From Zygnema cylindricum (taxonomy: Eukaryota; Streptophyta; Zygnematophyceae; Zygnematales; Zygnemataceae), in assembly GCA_037447655.1 (NCBI GenBank), contig JBBHKE010002645.1, positions 64,001-91,930 on the forward strand: 27,930 bases of DNA. Direction: 5' to 3'. The notes under the pieces are model-generated. The model was not told the origin of the DNA, made no database searches, and worked only from the letters and a program-made list of their open reading frames with translations. Shown piece by piece: positions 1 through 7,797 of this stretch. The position numbers and the translations under genes are program-made. Within the stretch, counting starts at the first letter, position 1; every line of letters starts with the position of its first letter.

Positions 1-1536
1 AACACCAGCATAATAAAGTTTCTTCGTTTCATTACTTAAGATCAGCCTAAACATCCCATGGCTACCTTTCTCAGCAATGAAATAGACATCCTCCTCAAAA
101 CTAGCAGTAAAGACTCCTTCCCTAGTGCTAGTGAAAAAACCCTTATCATCTAATACTGATGTAGAGATAAGGTTTTTGTTCAGCTCCGGAATAAACAATA
201 CATCGGAGAATGTTAATATGGATGTCTTTCCTTCTACTAAGACTTTCAGATCTACCGATCCTACAAGAGTAGTGGTGACTATCCTCCCATCCCCGTACTC
301 TATCTCTACGGTGGGAATCTTTCTTATCTTAGTGAACAGGTGTCTATCCTTACACATGTGCATTGAGGCACCTGAATCTATAATCCAGCCTGCTTCACCT
401 TTCAATCCACCGTAAGCACATTTCTGCCTTCGTGGAATTTCAACCTCAGTTTTCGCCTCCAACTCCTCATCCAAAAGGAGCTCATCGTCCTCGTCCTCGG
501 ATTCCGCCTCAAGTACCTGTGTGACAAGGGCCTTTTTCTTTCCTCTCGGGGTACCACCGGTCTGCCCCTCCTTTAACCGAAGCTCGGTTAGCTTGGTGCA
601 CTCTGCCATATAGTGCCCAGGTTTCTTACAAAAATGACATAAACCTTTGGGAGCCCTTGGTTCGAACTCGCCAACCTGTTTTTCCCGCTCCCTACCCCCA
701 TAGTTTCTGACTGGTTTCTGGGAATCCTTGTTCCTCCAATCGGTCGCTGTTGCCAAGGCTTGGCCACTCTTTCCTCCCCTTCGGATCTCAATCGTATTCT
801 CTCGAACGAGAATCATCCCTACCACTGAGTTCCATATCCACCTTGAGTCCGGCAAGTCCTGCACACGGTTGACTATGTTCTCGAACTCATCAGGTAACTT
901 CATTAGTAAACAGTTAACTTTTTCTTTTTCACTAAAAACTTTACCCGCACTCTCTAGCTCCATGAAGAGTGTAGCAAGCTCATTGCAAAAATCCAACATA
1001 TTTCCCCCTTTGTATACATACTCCTTAACTTTCTGATCAGCCAACTGTTGTTGCTGAATCGTACCACTTCGGTACATCTCTATGAGAGCCATCCAAAGAT
1101 CGGATGCCCTCTCTACCTGCAAATGAGGACATGCAAGTCCTTGAGTGAGATGGCGTAGGATGAAGTGCTTTGCCGCCATATTGTTGAAGTCCCAGGTTTC
1201 AGTATCATTCTCCTCGTTCCTCGGAATAGGTGACATGAATGCTAAACCAGTTGCTATTGGTGTGGTCGCCTCCTTCTCCTTTCCTTTGTCCACCACCTCT
1301 CCTTCCTTTGTTTCCTCCGTTGAAGGTGAATCCTCTTTCCTGGTGAATCTACTTCCTTTAAACCCTGGAGGAATTCCAAGACTTGATGGACGCCCCAATC
1401 GTCCACTCACTATCCCCCAAAACCTTTTTTCGCATAGAGCTCCTATCATCATACTTTCCCAGTATATGAAGCCAGTTCCATTAAATATTGGCACCCTAGA
1501 GGGTGGGCCCATAACCTGAAACTCTGAGACCTCCAT
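1..1536 (-). CDS. Copia Gag-protease polyprotein, N-terminal 512 codons, open to window edge
   Basis: Gag packages element RNA, and the aspartic protease cuts the polyprotein inside the particle. The ATG is at 1536-1534, with a stop 12 bases upstream in the same frame. I read every codon down to base 1 and found no stop. Order: N-terminal YWE motif near residues 25-27; a UBN2-type gag domain, roughly residues 120-250, containing YVYKGGNMLDFCNEL and KLPDEFENIV; a CCHC zinc knuckle at residues 300-313 (598-639, C-X2-C-X4-H-X4-C); an acidic stretch; the protease active site DSGAS with Asp at residue 387 (370-378); the typical copia segment VLFIPELNKNLIS near residue 450; and the start of a GAG-pre-integrase-like segment (KLYYAG) at the edge. 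The first seven codons lie in the LTR and the next five lie over the primer site. It looks intact, so the element may be young. Integrase and reverse transcriptase should continue to the left. Confidence 0.92.
   Translation of the reverse strand, partial: MEVSEFQVMGPPSRVPIFNGTGFIYWESMMIGALCEKRFWGIVSGRLGRPSSLGIPPGFKGSRFTRKEDSPSTEETKEGEVVDKGKEKEATTPIATGLAFMSPIPRNEENDTETWDFNNMAAKHFILRHLTQGLACPHLQVERASDLWMALIEMYRSGTIQQQQLADQKVKEYVYKGGNMLDFCNELATLFMELESAGKVFSEKEKVNCLLMKLPDEFENIVNRVQDLPDSRWIWNSVVGMILVRENTIEIRRGGKSGQALATATDWRNKDSQKPVRNYGGREREKQVGEFEPRAPKGLCHFCKKPGHYMAECTKLTELRLKEGQTGGTPRGKKKALVTQVLEAESEDEDDELLLDEELEAKTEVEIPRRQKCAYGGLKGEAGWIIDSGASMHMCKDRHLFTKIRKIPTVEIEYGDGRIVTTTLVGSVDLKVLVEGKTSILTFSDVLFIPELNKNLISTSVLDDKGFFTSTREGVFTASFEEDVYFIAEKGSHGMFRLILSNETKKLYYAGV
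1502..1516 (-). promoter_or_regulatory. Primer binding site, initiator tRNA-Met anticodon arm
   Basis: On the minus strand GGTTATGGGCCCACC follows the LTR end directly. It is the exact complement of the plant initiator tRNA-Met anticodon stem-loop (GGUGGGCCCAUAACC, from general knowledge), not of its 3' end. It also codes for part of Gag. Confidence 0.75.
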
Positions 1537-2553
1537 AAGTCCTCAGAGTGGACAGCTTCCAAGAAGCCTCTAGGATAATCCTGACCCCTTTGTGTTTAAG
1601 CAAAAATAACTGCCACCCTGGCAGACAAAAACTCTGACCAACTTCACCCCTGTGAAGACAAGACTCCCCTGAGTCGATAGCAAAAAGAATCTCTGAATTT
1701 GCTCCCCTGAGCAGTAAGTTATGGAGGGTCAAAGTTGACCTTTTGTACAGAAGCTCTCTGGGAGAGAGGGTCCTATCTTCTAATTTTTCTAAGTCCTATC
1801 TCTCTCACAGACTCTATCTTCTGATGTACCGAACCAATCAGAATTGAGTTCCGTACGCAAAAGTACAGCTGCCGGTGTACTTTATGTACGGACATTGTAC
1901 GACAAGGCCAAAATGTCGACACATGTCAAATCCGGATTTGGTGCCATAATCTCCGGAGTTTCCACAATCCAACGGAATTTTGCCACGCGTCATCCGATGT
2001 GGCAATGGCCACAAACCGCCGAAATCTTCCTCCGCGATCTCGGCGCTAATCCCGGCCGTCCGATTAAATTCGGCTTCAATCGTAGCCGTAATAAATACAT
2101 GCGCGGTATTTGTTTCATTTACGAAACAAATGCGCGGTACTGATTTATGTCCGTACCGTAAGTCGTACATTACATATTACTGGATCTATGTATCCCGTAA
2201 TTAATTCTAGTTAAATGGTTTATCGCTTGTATACATATATAAATAATTATCAAACTATATGCTAGATAACAGTACCGCTAGATGAAATGGCTAAAGCTAC
2301 CGGCTACATTGTGTCTGCCGGCCGGCAGGTACAAGGATCAAATCCTGCCGCCGGCACATACATTTTAATTAAATATATAAACCCTAATATAAAATTCCCG
2401 TAAACCTCAGGATAGCCAAGGTAGCCATGGCTCTAGCTTCCTCTCCAATTTCTCAGTGACTGCGACAAGTTTGAGAGTTGGAGAGAGAAGTTGGAGATAG
2501 ACTGCCTCGACTTCTATATTTCTTTTCAGACCTAGAAAATACTAATAAAACCA
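1517..2553 (-). repeat. 5' LTR of the minus-strand copia element
   Basis: About 1037 bp. On the minus strand it starts TGGTTTTATTAGTATTTTC, which aligns with the TGTTGATATTTGAGTATTTTC start of the plus-strand LTRs, and it ends in CAGAGTTTCA like them. Inside are the family marks: a cluster of GTAC cores (about 1850-1910), a hairpin flanked by GCGCGGT (2101-2138), and a tRNA-like stretch (about 2270-2360). The TATAAA of the plus-strand copy is replaced here by TACAAAA, so promoter strength may differ. The outer end is placed by alignment and may be off by a few bases. Confidence 0.8.
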
Positions 2554-2696
2554 TTAGTTTCTACATATAGGTTATCAAGCGCACTCGTTTAGAGGGTTAG
2601 ATATCTTGCCGAAGGCTGCGTTTTCCCTCCACATAGGACATCATCGTTGCATGGTCCTAGATTTGACGTTGATCGGTCTTGATTAACGATTTTTTG
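2554..2696 (+). other. Gypsy leader fragment between the two copia insertions
   Basis: Non-coding sequence between the outer end of the minus-strand copia LTR and the 41-bp tandem array. No ORF, hairpin or LTR similarity was seen. It is assigned to the gypsy leader only because it is continuous with the array that resumes at 7209. Confidence 0.45.
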
Positions 2697-2787
2697 CTTT
2701 ATTACATCTGGCCGTGTTGGTCCTGAATAGTTTCTTGCTTTATTACATCTGGCCGTGTTGGCCCTGAACAATTTCCTACTTTATTAC
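2697..2787 (+). repeat. 41-bp tandem repeat, left part (units 1, 2 and start of 3)
   Basis: Units start CTTTATTACATCTGGCCGTG at 2697 and 2738. The third starts at 2779 and is cut after nine bases by the copia LTR at 2788. Units 1 and 2 differ at only a few positions. Unit 3 resumes at 7209, so the array pre-dates the copia insertion. Confidence 0.85.
2783..2787. repeat. Target site duplication, left copy (ATTAC)
   Basis: ATTAC stands directly before the TG of the left LTR and again directly after the CA of the right LTR (7204-7208). A 5-bp duplication is normal for copia integrases. Confidence 0.9.
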
Positions 2788-2980
2788 TGTTGATATTCGA
2801 GTATTTCTAGGTCTGTATTAGGATAGAAAAAGAGCTGAGGCGGTCTGCCTCTAACTCCCCTATCCAAACCCCCACACTTGTTGTAGTCACTAAAGGCTGG
2901 ATAGGGAGCTAGAGCCATGGCTGCCTAGGCTCTGTAGAGAAGACTGGGGGTGAAATAGGTAGACTTACCAAAAGTTAGTT

Positions 2981-3057
2981 GACAGACCCAGGAATTGATC
3001 CTGGCACCTGCCGTTTGTCATACAGCATCAGCCGTCAGCTCTAGCCGTTAAGTCTAG
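2981..3057 (-). other. tRNA-like module inside the copia LTR
   Basis: Read on the minus strand it can form a perfect T arm (CCAGG-ATCAATT-CCTGG, 2988-3004), a 5-nt variable region AGGTG, and an anticodon arm GCTGT-ATGACAA-ACGGC whose loop would present GAC (valine). The acceptor stem pairs at only about five of seven positions and the D region is too long (it holds a 13-bp near-duplication), so this is not a working tRNA. LTR2 (about 6188-6265) keeps the same arms. The minus-strand LTR and the LTR at 15761-16801 hold more decayed versions. It is always antisense to the element. Confidence 0.4.
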
Positions 3058-3233
3058 AACAGATATTACGATATATAGGGTTTGATAAACATATAAATCG
3101 TCATATGTAGATTAATCCGTTTAGCGGCTAATAGATACTTAGTACATAGATACAGTTTGATTTGGTACGAAGTACGGTATGTGGACAGAACGGATACCGC
3201 GCATTTGTTTCGCTATCAAAACAAATACCGCGC

Positions 3234-3257
3234 ATTTGTTTCGATAGCGAAACAAAT
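3234..3257. repeat. Perfect 10-bp hairpin in the LTR
   Basis: ATTTGTTTCG-ATAG-CGAAACAAAT. A second, imperfect copy lies just to the left (about 3203-3227), and GCGC-rich words flank both. The same hairpin occurs in LTR2 (6441-6464), in the 15761-16801 LTR (16367-16390, loop TCGT) and, with a larger loop, in the minus-strand LTR (2108-2131). Confidence 0.85.
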
Positions 3258-3377
3258 ACTGCGCGTCGAATTTCAGCGGTTAGGATTATAGCTGGTTTTG
3301 ATCGGACGGCCACGATAGGCGCCGCGATCACGGAAAAGGCATTTTTGGCGTTTTACGGTCTTTGCCACGTCAGTTGA

Positions 3378-3624
3378 CACGTGGCGTGATAACATTGAAC
3401 TACGGGAATTCCGGAGATTACAGGAACTAATCCTGATTTGACACGTGTCAACATTTTGGCCATGTCGTACAATGGCCGTACATAAAGTACCACGGCACCT
3501 GTACTTTTCTGTACGACACAGTAATTTGATTGGTGCCGTACTTCAGTAGATAGAGTTTTAGAGAGGGAATAGAACTTAGAAAATTTTGGGTAGGCAGCCT
3601 CTCCCAGATAGCACTCTGTATAAA
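3378..3624 (+). promoter_or_regulatory. LTR promoter: G-boxes, GTAC cluster and TATA box
   Basis: CACGTG occurs at 3378-3383 and 3442-3447. GTAC occurs at 3467, 3478, 3487, 3501, 3511 and 3538. A TATAAA stands at 3619-3624. CACGTG is the known core for bZIP and bHLH factors, and GTAC is the known core for SBP-box (SPL) factors in plants. Six GTAC in 75 bp just upstream of a TATA box is far above chance. LTR2 repeats the layout (CACGTG at 6586, TATAAA at 6827-6832). Confidence 0.6.
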
Positions 3625-3974
3625 TGGCAAACTTTGGCCAGCCATAACTATCAATTTACTTTACCATTTTCAGTGATTCTTTTTGCTGCGGACTCAGGGG
3701 AGTCCAGGCTACACAGGGGTGTAGTCGGTCAGAGATTTTTGTTTGCCAGGGTGGCTGCATTTATAAGGGAAAGTCAAAGTGGGTGAATGTGTCCAAATCT
3801 CATATTCTAACTTTGCATTCTGTGGTGGAACTGAGCACACAGAAAGTGTTATTTCACAAGGGTGAATCTATATTGGGATTGTGACTGTAAGGGGCCAGTC
3901 ATTTGGGTTTATATTAACTTGGAGTCGGCACTATCTTGATTAGATTCTTTTGGATCTGCATACTCTGAGGGCCA

Positions 3975-5975
3975 ATGGAGGTCTCAGAGTTTCAGGTTAT
4001 GGGCCCACCATCTAGGGTGCCTATGTTTGATGGAACAGACTTTACCTATTGGGAGTGTAGAATGGCGGGATTGCTTTTTGAGAAACACTTATGGGGAATC
4101 GTTTCGGGACAAGTGAGATGTCCGCCACCTGGCTTTGGAGGAGCTTATTATGGAGATTCATCTGAGGCTGCCCAAAATATCGACCGGAGCTCAGATGCAA
4201 CGGAAGGTGAAGGGAAAAATCTTTCCGTGGATAGAGAAATAGGGGAGAAGGAAAATGGGACACCTATGGTGAGGGGAGCTAGGCTCTCAGCTATGGTACC
4301 ACATGTAGGGATTAAATCTGAAGAAAATGACACAAAAATATGGGAATACAAAAACACTATAGCAAAACATCTCATACTTAGATATGTGTCTAAGTCGATA
4401 GCTATCACTCTTTTAAGTCTAACCAAAGCTTCAAAGATATGGGAAGCACTAATTCAGATTTATAAGAGTGAGACTATTCAGAGGCAGCAATTAGTAAAAC
4501 AGGAAATAGATGCTTACGTTTATAAAGGCGGTAGCATGATTGAGTTTTGCAATGATATTGCTGCGTTATACGTTGAGCTTACTAGTGCGGGATATGTAGA
4601 ATCTGAGGAGAGTAAGATTAATACACTACTTATCAAACTCCCAGATGAGTACAAAAACATCATTTGTCGTATGCAGGCAATGGATGGCTCCTCATGGACT
4701 TAGAGCTTTACCATGGGGATAATTCTTGTGAAGGAAAGCACTTTGGAGCTTCGTAGGGGAAAGGACAGGGTCAATGCATTTTCAGCTGGTGGTGATTGGC
4801 GGAAGCGTGATGAGAGGAACGGCGGTGACGAGCGGAAGCGTGATGAGAGGAACGGTGGTGACGAGCGGAAGCGTGATGAGAGAAAGAAAGACAAAGGTAA
4901 ACCTTATCGGAACTTTGGTGGAAAGAGAGGGAGAGGAAAAGAAAGGGGAGCTTTGAAAAAGGGGGCTTGCTTCTTTTGTAGGGAACCGGGTCATTATATG
5001 GAGGAATGCCCTTGTTTGGAAAAACTTAGAAGTTGGAATGTGGATGAGGAGGAAGAAGGGGAAGAGGAGAAAGAGGATGAAGATATTTTAGAGCTTCTCC
5101 GGATTAGTAGTATGGGGAAGAAAGAAAAGCACACAGTAATTGCACGAAGGCAACAGTGTGCTTTTGGAGGTATAAGGGAAGTAAAGAGAAAGGAGGTACT
5201 TGAGGATGTTGAGGAGTGTAGAGTGTATGACTTAGAAATGAGAAAGTCAGTTCTAGGATCCATAAGTGAAAACGGGAAAGATAAAATTAATCAGGATAAT
5301 TTTATAGATAATAGGGAACCAGAAAACTGGTCGGAAAGGGAGACTTCAACAGATTCCGAGGAAAGGGGAGAAGTGAAACTCGAAGAGGTTTCAAAGGATA
5401 GGGGAGAAGAGAAATATTTCATTAAAGGTTTAGGGGAGAAGAAATATTTATTGGGAATTAAATTAGAAAGTAATAGTGGAAAGAATTCCATGGGAGAGAG
5501 TGAAGGAAGTTCAGAAAATGGGGTAATTATCATGGATAAAAATATGAGTACGAAAGATGTAGATCTTATGAGGAACTTAGTGGGGACTAGTGTTTTTTTG
5601 GAATATTTGGGGGTGGATGGATTTGACATCACTACTTGGTGTGACGTCACTTGTGAAGATGTGCCTGTAAAAGGGTTAGCATCTGGGTGTATGTCGCAGA
5701 TTGGAAATGGGGTTGGCTGTTTAGATCGCAAGAGGGAAATCGGTTTGTATGTGGATGAAAGAGTGATGAAGTGGATAAAATCTTTGCTCCCATTTATGAA
5801 AAATGGGATGTTAAATAAAATGTTTGATGCAATTATCATTTCAGTTCATTTAATGCACTGTGTTAAATACTTAAGTTTTATGAAAGGAAAAGGAAAAAGG
5901 AAAAAGAAAAGAAAAAAAAGAAAAAAAAAGGAGGGGGTGTTTGTTTACTTGTTTGTGGAAGTTGAAAGAAAATAG
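3975..5975 (+). CDS. Gag of the non-autonomous copia, fused to a novel charged tail; one in-frame TAG
   Basis: One reading frame of 667 codons with a single internal stop (TAG at 4701-4703), so it appears as two open stretches, 3975-4703 and 4713-5975. The first stretch is a UBN2-type gag domain that aligns with the minus-strand element (identical N-terminus MEVSEFQVMGPPSRVP; also YVYKGG and KLPDEYKNII). The TAG sits where the relative has TGG (Trp), so one G-to-A change explains it. After it come a 33-bp tandem repeat, a CCHC zinc knuckle at 4968-5009 (C-X2-C-X4-H-X4-C), an acidic Glu/Asp run, then about 268 codons that resemble nothing I know. The frame ends 18 bases before the right LTR with a Lys/Arg run. 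The start codon lies in the LTR, as in the relative. Whether the TAG is read through or is simply a lesion cannot be told from sequence. Confidence 0.85.
3995..4010 (+). promoter_or_regulatory. Primer binding site, initiator tRNA-Met anticodon arm
   Basis: GGTTATGGGCCCACCA directly follows the LTR terminus and matches the complement of the plant initiator tRNA-Met anticodon stem-loop over 16 bases. Drosophila copia and yeast Ty5 are known to prime from this region with a cleaved half tRNA. The site lies inside the Gag coding frame. Confidence 0.78.
4800..4883 (+). repeat. 33-bp in-frame tandem repeat in Gag
   Basis: About two and a half units starting CGGAAGCGTGATGAGAGGAA at 4800, 4833 and 4866. 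Each full unit encodes an 11-residue Arg/Asp/Glu/Gly block (RKRDERNGGDE type). It lies just before the zinc knuckle, where the relative has a shorter unrepeated linker, so it arose by local duplication. Confidence 0.85.
5172..5975 (+). other. Pol-replacing tail of unknown origin
   Basis: The alignment with the minus-strand copia holds through the CAFGG/CAYGG motif (5157-5171) and ends about eight codons before the relative's protease DSG. From here to the stop there are about 268 open codons rich in Glu, Lys, Ser and Gly. The middle (about 5580-5870) is more hydrophobic, with several Cys and Trp. The end (about 5881-5935) is a Lys/Arg run that looks like a nuclear localisation signal but comes from A-rich low-complexity DNA. 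I recognise no domain. Confidence 0.6.
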
Positions 5976-5980
5976 ACTAG

Positions 5981-5993
5981 AAAATAAGGGGAG
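5981..5993 (+). promoter_or_regulatory. Polypurine tract of the copia element
   Basis: AAAATAAGGGGAG is all purine apart from one T and directly touches the TG of the right LTR, the place where plus-strand DNA synthesis starts. Confidence 0.85.
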
Positions 5994-7203
5994 TGTTGAT
6001 ATTTGAGTATTTTCTAGGTCTGTATTAGGATAGAAAAAGAGCTGAGGCAGTCTGCCTCTAACTCCCCTATCCAAGCCCCCGCACTTGTTGTAGTCACTGA
6101 AGGCTGGATAGGGAGCTAGAGCCATGGCTGCCTAGGCTCTGTAGAGAAGACAGGGGGTGAAATAGGTAGACTTACCAAAAGTTAGTTAACGCACCCAAGA
6201 ATTGATCCTGGTACCTGCCGTCCGTCAAACAGCATCAGCCGTCAGCTCTAGCCGTTAAGTCTAGAACAGATATTACGATATATAGGGTTTGATAAACATA
6301 TAAATCGTCATATGTAGATTAATCCGTTTAACGGCTAATAGATACTTAGTACATAGATACAGTTTGATTTAGTACGAAGTACGGTATGTGGACAGAACGG
6401 ATACCGCGCATTTGTTTCGCTATCAAAACAAATACCGCGCATTTGTTTCGATAGCGAAACAAATACCGCGCGTCGAATTTCAGCGGCTAGGATTATAGCC
6501 GGTTTTGATCGGACAGCCACGATAGGCGCCGCGATCACGGAAAAAGGCATTTTTGGCGTTTTACGGTCTTTGCCACGTTAGTTGACACGTGGCGTGATAA
6601 CATTGAACTACGGGAATTCCGGAGATTACAGGAACTAATCCTGATTTGACACGTGTCAACATTTTGGCCATGTCGTACAATGGCCGTACATAAAGTACCA
6701 CGGCACCTGTACTTTTCTGTACGACACAGTAATTTGATTGGTGCCGTACTTCAGTAGATAGAGTTTTAGAGAGGGAATAGAACTTAGAAAATTTTGGGTA
6801 GGCAGCCTCTCCCAGATAGCACTCTGTATAAATGGCAAACTTTGGCCAGCCATAACTATCAATTTACTTTACCATTTTCAGTGATTCTTTTTGGTGCGGA
6901 CTCAGGGGAGTCCATGCTACACAGGGGTGTAGTCGGTCAGAGTTTTTTGTCTGCCAGGGTGGCTGCATTTATAAGGGAAAGTGAAAGTGGGTGAATGTTT
7001 CCAAATCTCATATTCTAACTTTGCATTCTGTGGTGGAACTGAGCACACAGAAAGTGTTATTTCACATGGGTGAATCTTTATTGGGATTGTGACTGTCAAG
7101 GGGTCAGTCATTTGGGTTTATATTAACTTGGAGTCGGCACTATCTAGATTAGCTTCTTTTGGATCTGCATACTCTGAGGGCCAATGGAGGTCTCAGAGTT
7201 TCA
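5994..7203 (+). repeat. Right LTR of the non-autonomous copia element
   Basis: 1210 bp, TGTTGATATTT to GAGTTTCA. It is nearly identical to 2788-3994; differences cluster in the first 280 bp, partly in the tRNA-like stretch. It also ends with the Gag ATG and seven codons, here followed by target DNA. The ATTAC duplication follows at 7204-7208. Confidence 0.93.
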
Positions 7204-7208
7204 ATTAC
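7204..7208. repeat. Target site duplication, right copy (ATTAC)
   Basis: Matches 2783-2787 exactly. Confidence 0.9.
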
Positions 7209-7274
7209 ATCTGGCCGTGGTGGCCTTGAATAGTTTCCTACTTATTATATCTGGCCGCAAGTGGCCTTGCATAG
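7209..7274 (+). repeat. 41-bp tandem repeat, right part (rest of unit 3 and unit 4)
   Basis: ATCTGGCCGTGGTGGCCTTG completes the unit cut at 2787. A fourth, more diverged unit follows from 7241. Together with 2697-2787 it makes about 3.8 units. Confidence 0.8.
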
Positions 7275-7797
7275 GTGACACGAGTTTGCTTGGCATGGCG
7301 TGACGTGAGTGGGATTGAAAATTACAATTTACGAGTAGGCTGACTATGGTGATACACGATAGACCAAACTGCGTGGTGTGTCTGGTTTGCGGTTATTAGC
7401 ATACTATTGTGTGTGTTCGACATTTAGCTGCATCCGGATAGGACCATCTTCTAGTTACACGCCAATAGACTGGAGTAATTTACAGTTCCCGACTGATATT
7501 ACCAGAAGCTTATGTGCTTACCGGGGGCCGCCCAGAGAACTGATTACGGCCAGCTCCCCTCCGATATCTTTTCCAAACTCAACAATTCAGTCTCCATTTT
7601 TAGGATCATCCAGTCTGTCGAGATCTGGTCTTTCTTCTCTCTATACCTTTACGTCGTCTGTTTCTTCATCTTTCACCCACAGTTCGGGGGAAGATTTGGA
7701 CACCAACTCGCTTGACATACATGGTCTAGGTTTACCGCCGTCAATTTTCTCAGTGGGCAGTACCATACCCACTAATCACAGTACTTTCGGCGTGGAC
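7275..7797 (+). other. Gypsy leader before Gag
   Basis: About 520 bases between the tandem array and the first ATG that fits Gag. A Ser/Thr/Pro-rich frame without an ATG is open from about 7378 into Gag, so an N-terminal extension using a non-ATG start cannot be excluded. No primer site or LTR end was seen here. Confidence 0.4.

Larger units (their letters stand above)
1..2553 (-). mobile_element. Ty1/copia retrotransposon, 5' part, runs off left edge
   Basis: Read on the minus strand, an LTR (2553 down to 1517) is followed at once by a primer site and a Gag-protease reading frame that stays open to base 1. The LTR resembles those of the plus-strand element at 2788-7203, and the Gag proteins of the two elements align along their length, so they belong to one family. 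The rest of pol, the polypurine tract and the 3' LTR lie outside the window. The first bases outside the LTR (2554-2558, TTAGT) are the candidate target duplication; the partner copy is not visible. Confidence 0.88.
2788..3994 (+). repeat. Left LTR of the non-autonomous copia element
   Basis: 1207 bp, starting TGTTGATATTC and ending GAGTTTCA. It contains, in order, a tRNA-like stretch on the opposite strand, inverted repeats of a GTTTCG hairpin, two CACGTG boxes, six GTAC cores and a TATA box at 3619. The Gag start codon (3975) lies 20 bases inside its right end. Confidence 0.93.
2788..7203 (+). mobile_element. Non-autonomous copia element with Gag but no pol
   Basis: A complete insertion of 4416 bp. 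The LTRs are 2788-3994 and 5994-7203, the primer site begins at 3995, and a polypurine tract AAAATAAGGGGAG (5981-5993) touches the right LTR. The flanking ATTAC duplication is perfect. By eye the two LTRs are about 97-98% alike, so the insertion is fairly recent. The internal 2.0 kb holds Gag and an unfamiliar tail, with no protease, integrase or reverse transcriptase. This is the layout of TR-GAG type elements, which use the enzymes of an autonomous relative; the minus-strand element at the left edge is a natural candidate for that type of partner. Confidence 0.93.

Noticed and set aside
125-1519. Plus-strand ORFs at 125-415, 728-1036 and 1145-1519
   Set aside because: Shadows of the open minus-strand copia Gag-protease frame.
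2268-2360. Functional tRNA gene on the plus strand
   Set aside because: A T-arm-like part exists, but no acceptable anticodon arm or acceptor stem forms; it is the decayed LTR module.
3162-3377. Small ORFs with repeated CFDSETN peptides in the copia LTRs
   Set aside because: They come from the GTTTCG hairpin repeats; the similarity follows the DNA palindromes and no frame is conserved.
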